Below, piece after piece: positions 23,612 through 34,842 of a stretch of DNA of 64,000 nt (its first letter is position 1; the number at the start of each line of letters is the position of its first letter). Source of the DNA: Lotus japonicus (taxonomy: Eukaryota; Streptophyta; Magnoliopsida; Fabales; Fabaceae); assembly GCF_012489685.1 (NCBI RefSeq), contig NC_080044.1, positions 54,436,964 through 54,500,963 on the forward strand, given 5' to 3'. Both the position numbers and the translations under genes were made by a program. A model generated the notes under the pieces. That model had not been told where the DNA came from. It saw only the letters and a program-made list of their open reading frames with translations, and ran no database searches.

Positions 23612-24586
23612 TGATAAGTGATAAATTCACCTAAATTATCATATTATAATTGGCACTTATTTGTTCTAAACATGTGAATTATCATTCAAATATCCATCAT
23701 TTGCATATGTTTGTGAATATTTTGATTTTAATAGTATTATGCCTTAAATATAGTCTAAATCATAATGAATCTTTGCTTTTCGTTGCAGGGTGAAGATCTA
23801 GAATGAATGAGGTTGTTCTTGAATTTCTTCAGTTTTCTCGCTCAGCCCATTTATATTCCCACTCAGCCCTCAAAGCCCATAACACTGACTTTCAAAGGCT
23901 GAGCGCCCAAAAGGAGGGGCCGAGCGTCCCATGTACCAGAAAAGGAAACCCAGGTCTAAAGTAACTGGGCGCAGCGCCCTGTTTGTAAAAACACTATATA
24001 TAGGGTGGTTTCAACTGAAGGGAAAGGAGATTTCACGAAAATCAGAGATAAAAACACAAACTCATAACTTGGGGAAAGGGAGAACTCAAACGAGATCATC
24101 AAGGAAGATCTAGGAGGCTAGAGAGAAAGCTTTGGAGCTGAATTCATCATCAGAGGACCGTCACAGATTCGGTTTTTCATTGTTCTTCTTGTCTTTTATG
24201 ATTGCAAAGTTATCCTTGAAAATGGATGGCTAATTTCTCATTTCTTGGGATTGGAACTAGTTGTTTTGATACTCATGTAATCTATTTGATGTCATTTCAT
24301 TCAAAATCTATGTTTCTCTGTTAAACAATCGATGGTTTTCTCGTATGCTTCATGTTATATCATAGGTTGATCCCCTTAAGTATTTTGATTGATTCGAACT
24401 TGTGTAGGGAACTCACACGTTCTTGAGTCCGAACTAGAGTAAATCATATGTTTCTTTTTTATGATTCAATGACCTTTACCTTGTGCTTCATGCTTGTTTT
24501 GGATTGATCACCTAGAACATGAATTTAGATTTAATAGGATGATGAGAACTAGATATTTAAATCTAAACTAGGAAAAGTCATGTAAT

Positions 24587-25364
24587 TTGTGTTAAGAAAA
24601 CCGGACGACCGGTCAGACCGGTTCAACCGGGAATCGGACCATTGGCCGGTTCGGTCTGGGTAATTGAACCGGGAATTACTGAACCGGTCTCTGGACAGGC
24701 GAACCGGTCAAGAACCGGTATAACCCGACCGGTCAACCGGTTTGAGGAAAAAAAAAGAATAAATCTTGTCCTTACTATGGTTTGAACCTTGGACCTTGGA
24801 GTTCCAAAAAATTTTGTATACCACTAGGCCACAAGTTCTATTGGGAAAAAATGTGTGTATTTTTATATTTATTATAAGTACATAGTGATTGCGGAAACAA
24901 ATCTTGCATTCAAAACACATATTAACTTAAGTAACAATTTTTAATAATATATGCATATTACTTAACATATATTTGTTTTTATTTATCAGACATTAATATA
25001 TATTTTATATTATATTATTTCTTTTTTATATTATTGTATAGAAGAAAAATAAATTTACAAGTATGTACATATTAATGACATAAACAAAGTAATAATTTGA
25101 GTAAATTTGTAAAATTATATTTCTTTTATTTTTATATTTAACAAAAATATTTTATTATAATTTATCAATAAGCTATTCATTATTCACTAAAATATCATAG
25201 ATTATCTATATTAATATATATATATATTAATATATATATATAAATATATGTAATGTATTATTTATATTACCACAGTCAGACCCCGGTTTGACCCCGGTTC
25301 GACCTTTGAACCTTGAACATGTGCCTCGACCGGTTTGATGACCGGTCCGGTTTTCAGAACATTG
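24587..25364. mobile_element. Non-autonomous hAT-like element rich in CCGGTT motifs
   Basis: The 8-bp sequence CATGTAAT occurs on both sides (24579-24586 and 25365-25372). The ends form inverted repeats around AGAAAACCGGAC on the left and GTCCGGTTTTCAGAAC on the right. Subterminal regions are packed with ACCGGTC/AACCGG motifs in both orientations, and the middle is AT-rich without a transposase. Eight-base duplications and subterminal motif clusters fit the hAT superfamily. Length is 778 bp. Confidence 0.75.
24779..24831 (-). other. tRNA-like Pol III promoter boxes inside the hAT-like element
   Basis: On the minus strand TGGCCTAGTGG (24831-24821) matches the tRNA/SINE A box and GGTTCAAACC (24788-24779) the B box, about 32 bases apart. 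They could be part of a SINE inserted in, or captured by, the element. No cloverleaf is evident, so this is not called a tRNA gene. Confidence 0.45.
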
Positions 25365-25430
25365 CATGTAATGATTCTAAGGTCTAGGGATAGGGTTAGA
25401 TCATTAGTCTATTCAAACATTCATGCTTAA

Positions 25431-27951
25431 TGCTACTTATTATTGTTAATCGATCAAGGGATTGAGGATTAATATAGTTGAGTTGATAATCTTCTACACT
25501 GAAAAACTGGGTAGTAAGATAAGAAATGCTGGGAGGAATCAATTTCATAGAACAATATTTGTATGTGAATCAATAGGATACATAGGGGTCAAACAACGAA
25601 ACTTTAATCCCAGTAAATTATCTACCTTGGTGAATCCAACTCTTTTATCTTCTTTATTTCTGCCAGTACCTAAGTTCCTGATTGACCGTCGAGTTAATTA
25701 TGACCGACGAGGATTTAGGAGGCGTAACTCTAGGACTCTTAGTTCTTTCACTAGTGTAGCCATGTCTTCTCGCAGCCATAGATGCTAGTGATTTTGCTGG
25801 TGGCACCCCAAGGGAGGGGGTGTAGTGCGATGTTGAAGGGTTTAGCGCTGACATAGCTCGAGGGGCCTTGTATTCCTTCTACTTGTGCCCTATTACACCA
25901 CACTTATAGCAAAGACTATGTAATTTCTAGAATTTCAAGAAGGCCCAAGCCTTGGGTAGTATCATCCTTTCTAGAATTTCAAGAAGGCCCAAGCCTTGGG
26001 TAGTAGCATCCTTGGAACCCAGAACCATGTGGGTAAGGGATTGTTGACATCTACGATGAGTCTGACCCGAAAGAAAGTCCTTAGCATAGTGCCTCCTATA
26101 ATAGGGTTTTCAATCTCCAGGATTTCCTCGATTCTATTAGCTATTTTTGCGACATTTGCAGTTGACATGACCTATATCGGTAGTCTGTGGATCTATACCC
26201 AGAAGGGTACGAGGTTGGAGTGGACCTCATAGATAGAAACTTGCGGTACCCAGTACTGCAGGTTGAGTAGATGTCCCATCACATTACAGAGGGCATCGTT
26301 CATTACCCTCGTTGCATCTTCTTCATGTTGAAAAGTGAACATTAGCGAGTTAACACCCATTAAGCTCAGGGTTGTTCCAAGCTTTAGATAAGATGTTCTT
26401 GGTTTCCCCTTTGTTTAGGGTTTTGGTTGAGATTATTTTCCCCATTATAGTTTTCTTTGCAATTTCCCGACTTCCTTCTTCATCGATGTGCAGATCTATG
26501 GTATCTCCATCCAGTTCTGGTGGAGCTTCCTGGTGCGGTGGTGGGTTGAGGCTCGTTGAGCCTCGAGGCTGCTCTTCGTTCAGTGAGCTCATTTGCACTC
26601 AGTCCCTTCTGATTCTAAGCGGAAAAGAGTCAAATGGTACTTGAAGGCAAGAAACCTCAGAAGTTCCCCTATTAGGGAGGTGCTGCTCCGCTAGAAGGAG
26701 AGAAATCTCTTCTTAGATCAAGATGGGTAAAATCCTAGCAGAGCCTAAAAGAGAGAAAGTTGACGCAATTATGAGATATACTAAGATCATCGTGCATCAG
26801 CCTTAGAAGCGTTTTCTCGGGTAATACCTCTGTGAGAGCTCCAAGAATAATCTTGGCCTCTTTTAGACCCAACATCTTGTATTTCTATTTTGTTCCCAAT
26901 TGGACCAATCATGTGCCTTCAGATTTATTATATCTTTGTTACCACCCCAAAAGCTGAACTAGGAAGAATCTTCTTCGATAACATCAAATCCAACCTTTTT
27001 TTTTAGATCTCCTCCTTGAAACATTTTGGGCTCTTCTAGACCCAACATTTTGTACTTTATCTTTATTTCTTCCCCAACAGGAGGAATCATTTGATCTGGG
27101 CTTCTCTCTCTGCTAGCTTGGCTTAGAAGAGCCTTGGAAAACACCACCTACAACCTTACATTCAGATTTTAACTTTTTAGAGCTCCGAGAATCATCTTGG
27201 ACTCTTTTAGGCCTACTATCATGTATTTCACATATATTTTTCCCCCCAAGCTTTCTAATGGCTTGAGTTTGTTTTTGTATGATCTATAGTTGAGTCTCAT
27301 GGCTTCAATTGGGATGATTCTTTTTGTTTCAAGAATCCTCTTAGGCTCTTTCACATCCACTATCTTGTGGTACAATTTTTTTTCTTTCCAAAGTTTACTA
27401 ATCAAATACTGAGAAACGTAATGATTGGTCAGCTCTGGAAAGAAAAAATTTGTTCAACAAGATAGTGTATGTGAAAGTGCCTAAGAGGATTCTTGAAACA
27501 AAAAGAAACATCCCAATTGAAACTATGAGACTCAACTACTACATATCAAACAAAAACAAACTCAAGCCGTTAGGAAGCTTGAGGGGAAAATAAGTGTGAA
27601 ATACATGATGGTGGGCCTAAAAGAGCCCAAGGTGATTCTTGGAGCTCTTATAAATTTATAGTTGAATGTAAGGTTGAAGGTGATGTTATACAAGACTCTT
27701 CTTAGACAAATTAGTGGAGAGTTAAACCCAAGTTGAATGATTCCTCCAATTGGTGAAGAAATAAAGACGGAATAAAAGATGTTTGGTCTAGAAGAGCGCA
27801 AAATTAATCATGGAAGAGATCTAAGAAATAGGTTGAATTTGATGTTATCCAAGAAAACTCTTCTAAGTTCAGCTTTTGGGGTGGTAGCAAAAATACAACA
27901 AAGCTGAAAGCAAATGACTGATCAAATTTGTGACAAAATAAAGGTGAAATA
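25431..27951. repeat. Copy 1 of a 2.5-kb duplicated block (LTR tail + DUF4283 pseudogene + foldback)
   Basis: The sequence from TGCTACTTATTATTGTTAATC onward matches 61525-64000 (window end) with roughly fifteen scattered differences, a one-base T-run difference and one extra 44-bp tandem unit in this copy (units at about 25923 and 25967). By eye identity is about 99%. The junction between the LTR tail and the DUF4283 remnant is identical in both, so the composite block duplicated as a unit. The sequence left of the shared start differs. Confidence 0.9.
25660..26598 (-). pseudogene. DUF4283 / zinc-knuckle protein remnant (LINE ORF1-like), copy 1
   Basis: The minus strand begins MQMSSLNEEQPRG and reads IMGKIISTKTLNKG, then a stop after PELNGC. 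A frame change follows, then QYWVPQ-like sequence and the block from MSTANVAKIANRI to LPTWFWVPRMLLPKAW, which is the second half of DUF4283. A knuckle start CYKCGVIGH lies near 25900, followed by an in-frame TAG. Several stops and a 44-bp duplication make it a clear pseudogene. It is related in domain order to the LINE ORF1 at 18057 but diverged. Confidence 0.65.
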
Positions 27952-28040
27952 CAAGATGATGAGTCTAAAAGATTCAAAATAATTCTTGGATCTCTAAAAA
28001 AGATGCTACCTAGGAAATCTCTTCTAAAGATTCATGGAGT
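26790..28040. repeat. Long foldback (inverted repeat), copy 1
   Basis: The left arm (about 26790-27405) and right arm (27421 to about 28040) are reverse complements at roughly 80-85% by eye, separated by only about 15 bases. Near the centre CTTTCCAAAG on the left mirrors CTCTGGAAAG on the right. Within each arm a unit of about 165-170 bp repeats some four times. On the minus strand of the left arm the units read VDVKEPKRIL, VGLKESKMIL, LGLEEPKMF and a decayed fourth. I do not recognise the peptide. A transcript through it would form a long hairpin. Confidence 0.8.
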
Positions 28041-28822
28041 GAAAATACTATTTCATTTTATAACTCTACTAAAAGCTAGAGAAGAAAATGATCAGGTGAG
28101 TACTATGATGTTGATTGTACTAAACATATAATTGAAAAAATGGTACTCATGGAGACTGTCATGTCATTAGAGCCAATATATATAGCTTCATGGTCTAGGA
28201 AAAATCAAAGAACACTAGTATTAAGTTTAATGAAATAAACATTTAATTTCACGTGTATATATAATTAAAAAATAAATTCTAATAACTAAGATACCAATCA
28301 CAACTTGAGAAAATATTAAAAATAATAAATGAAATAAGTACTATTATATATATCATAAATATGTTAAGCATTAAAATTATTTAATGTCATAAATTCTATT
28401 AGCTAATAAATATTTATAAAAGTATAAATTTTAATTTTTTTTAAATGACACTATATATTATTTACTATACTTTTTTATAATGTATTGAATTCTTTTAATG
28501 ACATAGTTAAAATATTAATATCAAAAATAGTAAAAATTTTGATTTTATATTATTCATATTATGAATTGATTGTTAATTATACTTTATATTATTCATTTTA
28601 AGGATAATTAATAATTAATTATTGTTTGGAATTAATTAGTATTGTAAGTTATATAAAAGTCAAACATCTTTTAACTAATTTTAACACTAATATATTTTAA
28701 TCATATATATGAGAAATTGATTATTTCTACAATAATAATATAAATGATCATTAATAACTAATTATAATTTTTGTTAATAACTTTTACATTATTTATTATA
28801 GAACTACTCAATTTATCGTATA
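28041..28822. other. AT-rich spacer, no gene
   Basis: Very A/T-rich sequence with no open frame, domain or clear terminal repeat. It ends at the CTAG of a minus-strand Helitron terminus. Confidence 0.5.
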
Positions 28823-28852
28823 CTAGTACTTTTGACCCGTGCGATGCACGGG
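28823..28852 (-). mobile_element. Helitron 3' terminus (minus orientation)
   Basis: On the minus strand the stem-loop CCCGTGCATCGCACGGG (28852-28836) is followed by ten bases and CTAG at 28823, then T. This is the canonical Helitron 3' end. Its stem-loop is identical to the one at 60338. The element body extends to higher coordinates; I could not fix its 5' end. Confidence 0.75.
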
Positions 28853-29738
28853 GAATATTCATTTTTGTTTTTTTTTTTATGATTTTTTAAATATATGTTA
28901 TTTTTTAAAAGATATTTTATGGATTAGAAGAAAAAAAATATTTTAAATATAAGAAATCATAAATTTGTAAATTTTTTTTTAATGAATGTTTGTTTTTTGT
29001 TTTTTTGAGTTTCTATTTTTGGTTTTTATCTTTTGTCGTTGTTTTCCTAGATGCTCGATTGAAGTAGGTAACCCTTGTTGTTGATTACCTAAAAACATAT
29101 CTTTTTTGTTACGCCTAATGGATCAGTAAGAAACAGATTACCTTTAGTCGGGAGTTGTACGTACTCCACTACCCATTCGATAATCTTACCATAGTGGAGC
29201 ATCAAGAAAATAAGATTCAAAATAAAACTATTAAAATGGAAACAAATAAGTGAATGCAAAACAATAGAGAAATGAAATTAGTCATTATCTTTGACTCATG
29301 CAAAATCTCAAACGTGATGGGAACAATGAAGCTAGTCATGACAAAGTATGAACTTTTACTTTATTGTCTATGTACATATGATTGTGTCTATATGTAAATG
29401 TCAAGGGTGTGGATACTTTGATTGTAATTATGTGATATGTGCATTGCAAAGAAGAGCTTAAAATGTAAATCAATTTTAAACAAGGGAACGGGAAGCCAAG
29501 AGTCAAATTAAATTTAAATAAACTAATAAATAATAATTTATCACCAATTTTTTTTGTCTTTTACTCATTTACAACCATACCGTTTTTAATATAATATATA
29601 TAGTATATAATTGAAAAAATCTACATGGAACAAAATAAGGAGAAAAAAGGGGAGACTCTTGAGTTTTTTTTTATTACATGGAGGAATAAAGCCCAAAAGA
29701 CTCTTGAGTTTTTAGTAGGGTAGTTTAGGAATTGAGCA
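28853..29738. other. AT-rich body of unclear Helitron, no gene
   Basis: No coding sequence is recognised. It probably belongs to the non-autonomous Helitron whose 3' end is at 28823, but its 5' boundary was not found. Confidence 0.4.
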
Positions 29739-29885
29739 TACATAATTAGTAAAAATATTCATGAAAGGGTTTTACATCGGAAAGATAAATTACACCCTCC
29801 AGGGATTGATCCCTAAACCTCCCTCACCCAACCTACATGTTCCCTAACTCTTACCATTTGAGTTATCATTCGAGGACATATGATT
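29739..29885 (-). mobile_element. SINE-like tRNA-derived element
   Basis: On the minus strand ATAACTCAAATGGTAAGAG resembles an A box, with GGGATCAATCCCTGG as B box about 40 bases later, then GTGTAATTTATCTTTCCGAT. This layout is typical of plant tRNA-derived SINEs. The A box is one substitution from consensus. Boundaries are approximate. Confidence 0.5.
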
Positions 29886-29929
29886 TATTATTAAGGATGA
29901 GAATTTCATATTTTTAATATAATCATCAA

Positions 29930-30010
29930 TGTGTGTGTGAGATATCTACTACTTCTTATTCATGAGTTTAGATTTCACTATTCCTACAAAACAACCAATC
30001 ACATTACGCC
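29930..30010 (+). repeat. Short dispersed repeat shared with 56110-56205
   Basis: CTACTTCTTATTCATGAG, then TTTCACTATTCCTA, then CGCCATCTG recur in the same order at 56126-56197 with scattered differences. It may be another SINE family or a MITE end; I cannot assign it. The following 30010-30540 has no recognised gene. Confidence 0.45.
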
Positions 30011-30645
30011 ATCTGTCCTTATTTTTGTTACTTTTTCAAATTTTTTTTTCATCTCCACCGTTCATCTGATTTTCTTCTTTTTCCTGATTTCCTGTTTTTT
30101 GACCTACTTCTACGTCACATGAGTGTACTCTCACCCATCCATCGCAGCTCAGTGTTTCCTCTCCAATGTCATCATCGTCCGCTGGCTACTTCTATTGCTT
30201 GCTCATCCATATCTACAGCTCAGTTTCTCATCTGCTCCCGTCAAATCGCATCTCTGCTTCATTCAATTGCATCCTCGCCGACCTTCCGTGTTCAAGGAGG
30301 TTTCGCTCGCCGAAAATGGTGGAACCAGCCATATTTCGACAGGTACCTCCATTCACTGTTATTTGTTCATCCTTCTTTCTAAATTCCAGATTTGAGTGCA
30401 TTCCCAAGGAGCAAATCTCGGATGAGTAATCCTTTCGTCTGTTTCCAGTCTAAATCACTTTAAATGTTACTGATTTAATTTGATTTTTTCATCCACAATG
30501 TGAACTTGATTTTTGGAGTAAACATTTTAGGTAGTAGATTTCTCTATAAATACTCCCTATGTGGTGAAGGGAGAGTCATCTACCACCATCGCTCTCCCTC
30601 TCTGAGCGGAGTCATCGTTGGGTCGCAACGGAAAAAGCCACCAAA

Positions 30646-30842
30646 ATGCATTCATTCAGGTACAGAGCCAACGCTCTGCTCTTATTTGCCATAATCATTC
30701 TGGCCTTTATGTGCGGCATGTTCCTTCTCTGATACACTCAATTCCCCTTCTCCCTCTGTCCAAGTCCCGATCCTGAAGATCAACTGGTTTCAAAAACAGC
30801 CCAACGACAATGACATTGAATATATCAGAAGATTTGTAGTCT
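30646..30842 (+). pseudogene. SPC22: SPC22/SPCS3-like signal peptidase complex subunit, 5' part
   Basis: The ATG at 30646 opens MHSFRYRANALL, the conserved start of plant signal peptidase complex subunit 3, followed by its membrane anchor (LLFAIIILAFMCG). One frameshift near 30715 and a TAG where relatives have Gln (near 30836) break it. At 30842 it is interrupted by the Tat element; coding resumes at 41761 in the same frame after the 5-bp duplication AGTCT. The normal protein supports signal-peptide cleavage at the ER membrane. A TATA-like TATAAATA lies near 30546. No introns are visible, so a retroposed copy is possible. Confidence 0.75.
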
Positions 30843-31244
30843 TGTTCTTGGAATGAACATTGAAGAGAGGTATAGTACCTAGAGGTAGAGGATTGTGCTA
30901 AGAGAGAATGAGAATGAGAGAGAGAGTGCTGAATTTCATGCGTGATTTTCTCAAATGAGCTCAAAAGTCCCTTACACTTGATAACCCCTAGAGGGGCAAC
31001 GCCCAGCATGTATCCCGCCCTGAGGCGGGGCCCTGGCCTTCAGTTGGGCCTTGACCTCGGAGGCCCAATTGGCCCAAAAGGTAGTACCCAAGCTCTATAA
31101 ATAGGAGGTAGTTATCAAGTGTAAGGGACTTTTGAGCTCATTTGAGAAAATCACGCATGAAATTCAGCACTCTCTCTCTCATTCTCATTCTCTCTTAGCA
31201 CAATCCTCTACCTCTAGGTACTATACCTCTCTTCAATGTTCATT
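30843..31244. repeat. Inverted pair of LTR fragments
   Basis: From 30843 the sequence TGTTCTTGGAATGAACATTG runs about 145 bases as the minus-oriented LTR end, stopping at TTGATAAC. The reverse complement of the same block ends at 31244. Between them (about 30988-31107) lies the unpaired part of a plus-oriented LTR, including CCCCTAGAGGGGC and CTATAAATAGGA. The pair adjoins integrase coding sequence at 31245 without an intervening 3' noncoding region. Confidence 0.85.
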
Positions 31245-34200
31245 CTGCATATCTCGGACGCGAACCCTGCTGTTGAACTTTGCCGCCACGCGCTGCTTCA
31301 TCGCTGTTTCCCGAATGTGCGCCTCGTCGCGCGTTTCCGACAAAAGGTCCAGCTCCATCGCCATGTTGGCCTGATTTTCCCCTTCAAAACCTGGTTGAGT
31401 CCGCCATGTAAAGTTGTCAATCTCCACCGGCAACATGGCATCTACCCCATAGGTCATTCTAAAGGGGGTTTCCCTTGTAGTAGATTGCTCGGTGGTGTTG
31501 TACGACCACAGCACCGCCGGAAGTTCATCCAACCAAACTCCCTTAGCCTCCGCAAGCCGTCGTCTTAGTCCTCGCAGGATTACCCTGTTTGCAGATTCCA
31601 CCTGCCCGTTCGTCTGCGGATGCTCAACAGAGGCGAACCTCATCTGTATGCCCATTTCCCTGCAGAACTCCCTTGTTTGGCTGCTTGAAAACTGGGTCCC
31701 GTTGTCAGATACGATCGCCCTTGGGATCCCGAACCTGCAAACAATACGCTTCCAGTAGAAATTGACTATCTTTGCAGAAGTAATCTTGGCCAGGGGTTCA
31801 GCCTCAATCCACTTAGTGAAGTAGTCCACCGCCACTAATATAAACTTCATTTGTGCCCTGGCGGTCGGAAAAGGTCCGACTAAGTCCACACCCCACATGG
31901 CGAAAGGCCACGGGGCGCTCATCGTTATCAACTCTTTTGGCGGTGCCTTAGACAAATCCGCGAACACTTGACATTTCTTGCACTGCTTCACGAAGTCCAT
32001 ACAATCTTTCCTGAGGGTGGGCCAGTAAAAACCCGCCCTCAACACCTTGCAAGCCAAAGACCTTCCTCCGATGTGGCTCGCGCACACTCCTTCATGTACC
32101 TCAGACATTATCGCTTCGTACTTCTCTGGCGGTACGCATTTCAACAATGGCGTTGAGAAACCACGTCGATACAAGTGTCCGTCAATGAGAGTATAGTGGC
32201 TCGCCTCCCGCCGTTGTTCCTTCATGCATTGCTCCACTTCTGCCGGGTCCCCCGCCAAGATAGATATTATGGGACCCATCCATGTCCCCCCTCTGTTCAC
32301 GCAGGCCATGAGCTCGCCTTCGATGCTTGGGTACGCCAGCGTTTCCTGAATCACACTTTTGTTATTGCCGGGCTTCCGCGTGCTCGCCAATTTGGCCAGC
32401 GCGTCCGCCCGCTGATTTTCTGCCCGAGGAACGTACTCCACCACGACCTCTTGAAAAAGTGTCATCAAATACCGTACCCGCTCAAGGTACTTGATCAGAA
32501 TCTTTGACCTGGAAAGTTCCCTTCACTTGATTCTCCACCAATTGTGAGTCCGTTCTTATCAACAAACTCCCGATCTTCACTTCCCGCGCCAACTTCAATC
32601 CGGCGATGAGAGCTTCATATTCTGCCTGGTTGTTCGTTGCTTTGAACTCGAATTTCAGGGATTGCTCCAACACTAGTTCCCCCAGCCCTTCTAACGTTAC
32701 TCCCGCGCCGCTGCCACTACTATTGGAGGATCCATCCACGAAGAGAGTCCACTGAGTGTCCACTCTTTCAAACCGATCTGGAGTCAACTCGACCACAAAG
32801 TCAGCTAGTGACTGCGCACCAACCGTGCCCCGCTTATCATATTGCAAACCATACTCTGACAATTCAACCGACCAGGCGACCAATCTACCTGATAAATCCG
32901 GTTTTTGTAATACTTGTCTCAAGGGCAAATCCGTCCGCACCTTCACGGGAAAACTCTGAAAATAAGGTCTCAACCGCCGGGCGGTGACGAGGACCGCCAG
33001 CGCCGCCTTCTCAATTTTCTGATATCTGACCTCCGCGCCCTGGAGTGTGTGACTAACAAAATAAACAATTCGATGCTCGCCATCTATCTCCTGCAACATC
33101 ACAGAACTCAGAGCACTATCGCTCACAGCAAAATACAAATGCAGCGGGTGTCCCTGTATTGGTTTCGACAAGATTGGCGGTGACGATAGGAGTTCCTTGA
33201 GGTGAACAAAAGCTTCCTCACACTCCGCCGTCCACTCAAATGCGACATTCTTGCGAAGACACTTGAAAAAAGGGAAAGATCTGTCACCAGACTTGGGAAG
33301 AAACCGAGATAATGCTGTTATTCGCCCTGTTAAACGTTGGACCTCTTTCACATTAGAAGGGCTTTTCATCTGCTGAATCGCCTTGCATTTTTCTGGGTTT
33401 ATCTCGATTCCTCTGGATGTGATCATGAATCCCAAAAACTTGCCACCCTGAACACCAAAAGAGCATTTCTCCGGGTTGAGGCGCATATTGTGCTTCCTTA
33501 TCTCGCCAAATGCTTCCTCCAGATCTTGATGATGGTCTAAACCACGTACTGATTTAACAATCATGTCATCAACGTAAACCTCCATGTTTCTTCCCACCTG
33601 CCCAGCAAAAACCCTATCCATCAATCTTTGGTAGGTCGCCCCAGCATTCTTTAGTCCAAACGGCATGGAGCGATAACAATAATTGACTCTGGCGGTCATA
33701 AAAGCTGTTTTGTCCTCGTCTGCCGGGTGCATGCGGATTTGATGATAGCCAGAATAAGCATCCATCAAGCTAAGCAGTTCGTTGCCCGAGGCACCATCAA
33801 CAAGGCTATCGATGCTGGGAAGGGGATACGAATCTTTTGGACATGCTTTGTTTAAGTATGTGTAATCTACACACATTCGCCATTTCCCGTTCGCCTTCTT
33901 CACCATTACGACGTTCGCCAACCACGTCGGATACTTCACTTCCCTGATGAACTCTGCCGCCAGCAACTTGTCGACTTCCTGTTGCACCGCCTTCCCTTTT
34001 TCGCCACCCAAGCGCCTCCTGAGTTGTGAAACTGGCTTGACACTTGGATTCAATGCTAATCGATGGCATATGAAGTTTGGATCAATTCCAGGCATGTCTT
34101 TGCAGCTCCAAGCAAACAAGTCTAAGTTCTCCCCAAGCAGTTTTGTCAGGCGCGTCTCCTGCTCTTCCGTCAGTCTGGTCCCAATCTTCAAAGTGCGATC

Positions 34201-34842
34201 GCCAAACTTTAGCGCCTTCGTTTCCTCAATTGGCGTGGGCCTATTTATTCGCCCCTCGCCCCGGGGATCAAGATTTTCATCCGAAGCTTCGATTTCATAA
34301 CATCTATGACCAACCAACGCACTCTTCTTGCCATACAAGTTAAGGCAATTATTGTAACACTCCCTCGCCATCTTCTGGTCCACCTTCAGCTTTCCCACCT
34401 TTCCACTGCTTAGCGGATACTTGACCGCCAAGTGGGCTGTTGAAATTACAGCACAAAGGCGATTCAATGTATTTCGCCCAATGATGACATTGTAAGATGC
34501 CACCACCTGGAGAACCAGATACCTTACCTTCAAAACCCTGGCACACTCATCTTCCCCAAATATTGTGTCTAGATCAATGTATCCCCGCACCATTACTTGC
34601 TCCCCCGCGAAACCTACCAAGGTCCCCGCATATGGAGTCAGATCATTGTCAGTTAGTCCCAACTTGTCAAATGCATCACCATAGATAATATCAGCCGAAC
34701 TACCCTGATCCAGGAGTACCCTTCTAACGTTGAAACTGTTCATCCTTAACTGCACCACAATCGGGTCGTCCTTATGAGGCTTTATCCCCTCAAAGTCCGC
34801 CATCGAGATTGTTATGTCAGGGTGTACGAATCCAAAAGCGAC
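31245..34842 (-). pseudogene. Tat pol: protease, RT, RNase H, second RNase H, integrase (frameshifted, 3'-truncated)
   Basis: Protease carries LLDQGSSADI. Reverse transcriptase has MCVDYTYLNKACPKD, SLMDAYSGYHQI and the catalytic VYVDDMIVKS. The connecting RNase H is followed by a second, archaeal-like RNase H (WTLFVDGSSNSSGSGAG, NNQAEYEALIAGL), the signature of the Tat lineage. A frame change near 32503 splits it from integrase, which has the HHCC zinc region (KQCKKCQVF), then WGVDLVGPFP, IVSDNGTQF and HPQTNGQVESANR with all three acidic residues. Coding ends abruptly at RVRDMQ by fusion to the inverted LTR. A stop at 34843 separates it from gag in the same frame. Confidence 0.85.

Larger units (their letters stand above)
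23612..25660 (+). repeat. Athila-like LTR fragment, interrupted by a hAT-like element
   Basis: It begins TGATAAGTGATAAATTCACC, has a GC-rich block with GCTGAGCGCCC, GGGGCCGAGCG and GGGCGCAGCGCCC at about 23895-23980, then a TATA box (CTATATATAGG, about 23993). A leader-like region and the long AT-rich tail seen in Athila-type LTRs follow. The hAT-like element at 24587-25364 splits it. From 25431 the tail is shared with a second copy at 61525. The right border, where DUF4283 sequence starts, is approximate. Confidence 0.6.

Noticed and set aside
24779..24831. tRNA gene on the minus strand
   Set aside because: Only A- and B-box-like motifs are present; no cloverleaf, acceptor stem or anticodon arm could be drawn.
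29590..29614. 5' end of the minus-strand Helitron that terminates at 28823
   Set aside because: The AT-rich pattern is suggestive on the minus strand, but the preceding base is T, not the expected A, and no second copy confirms it.
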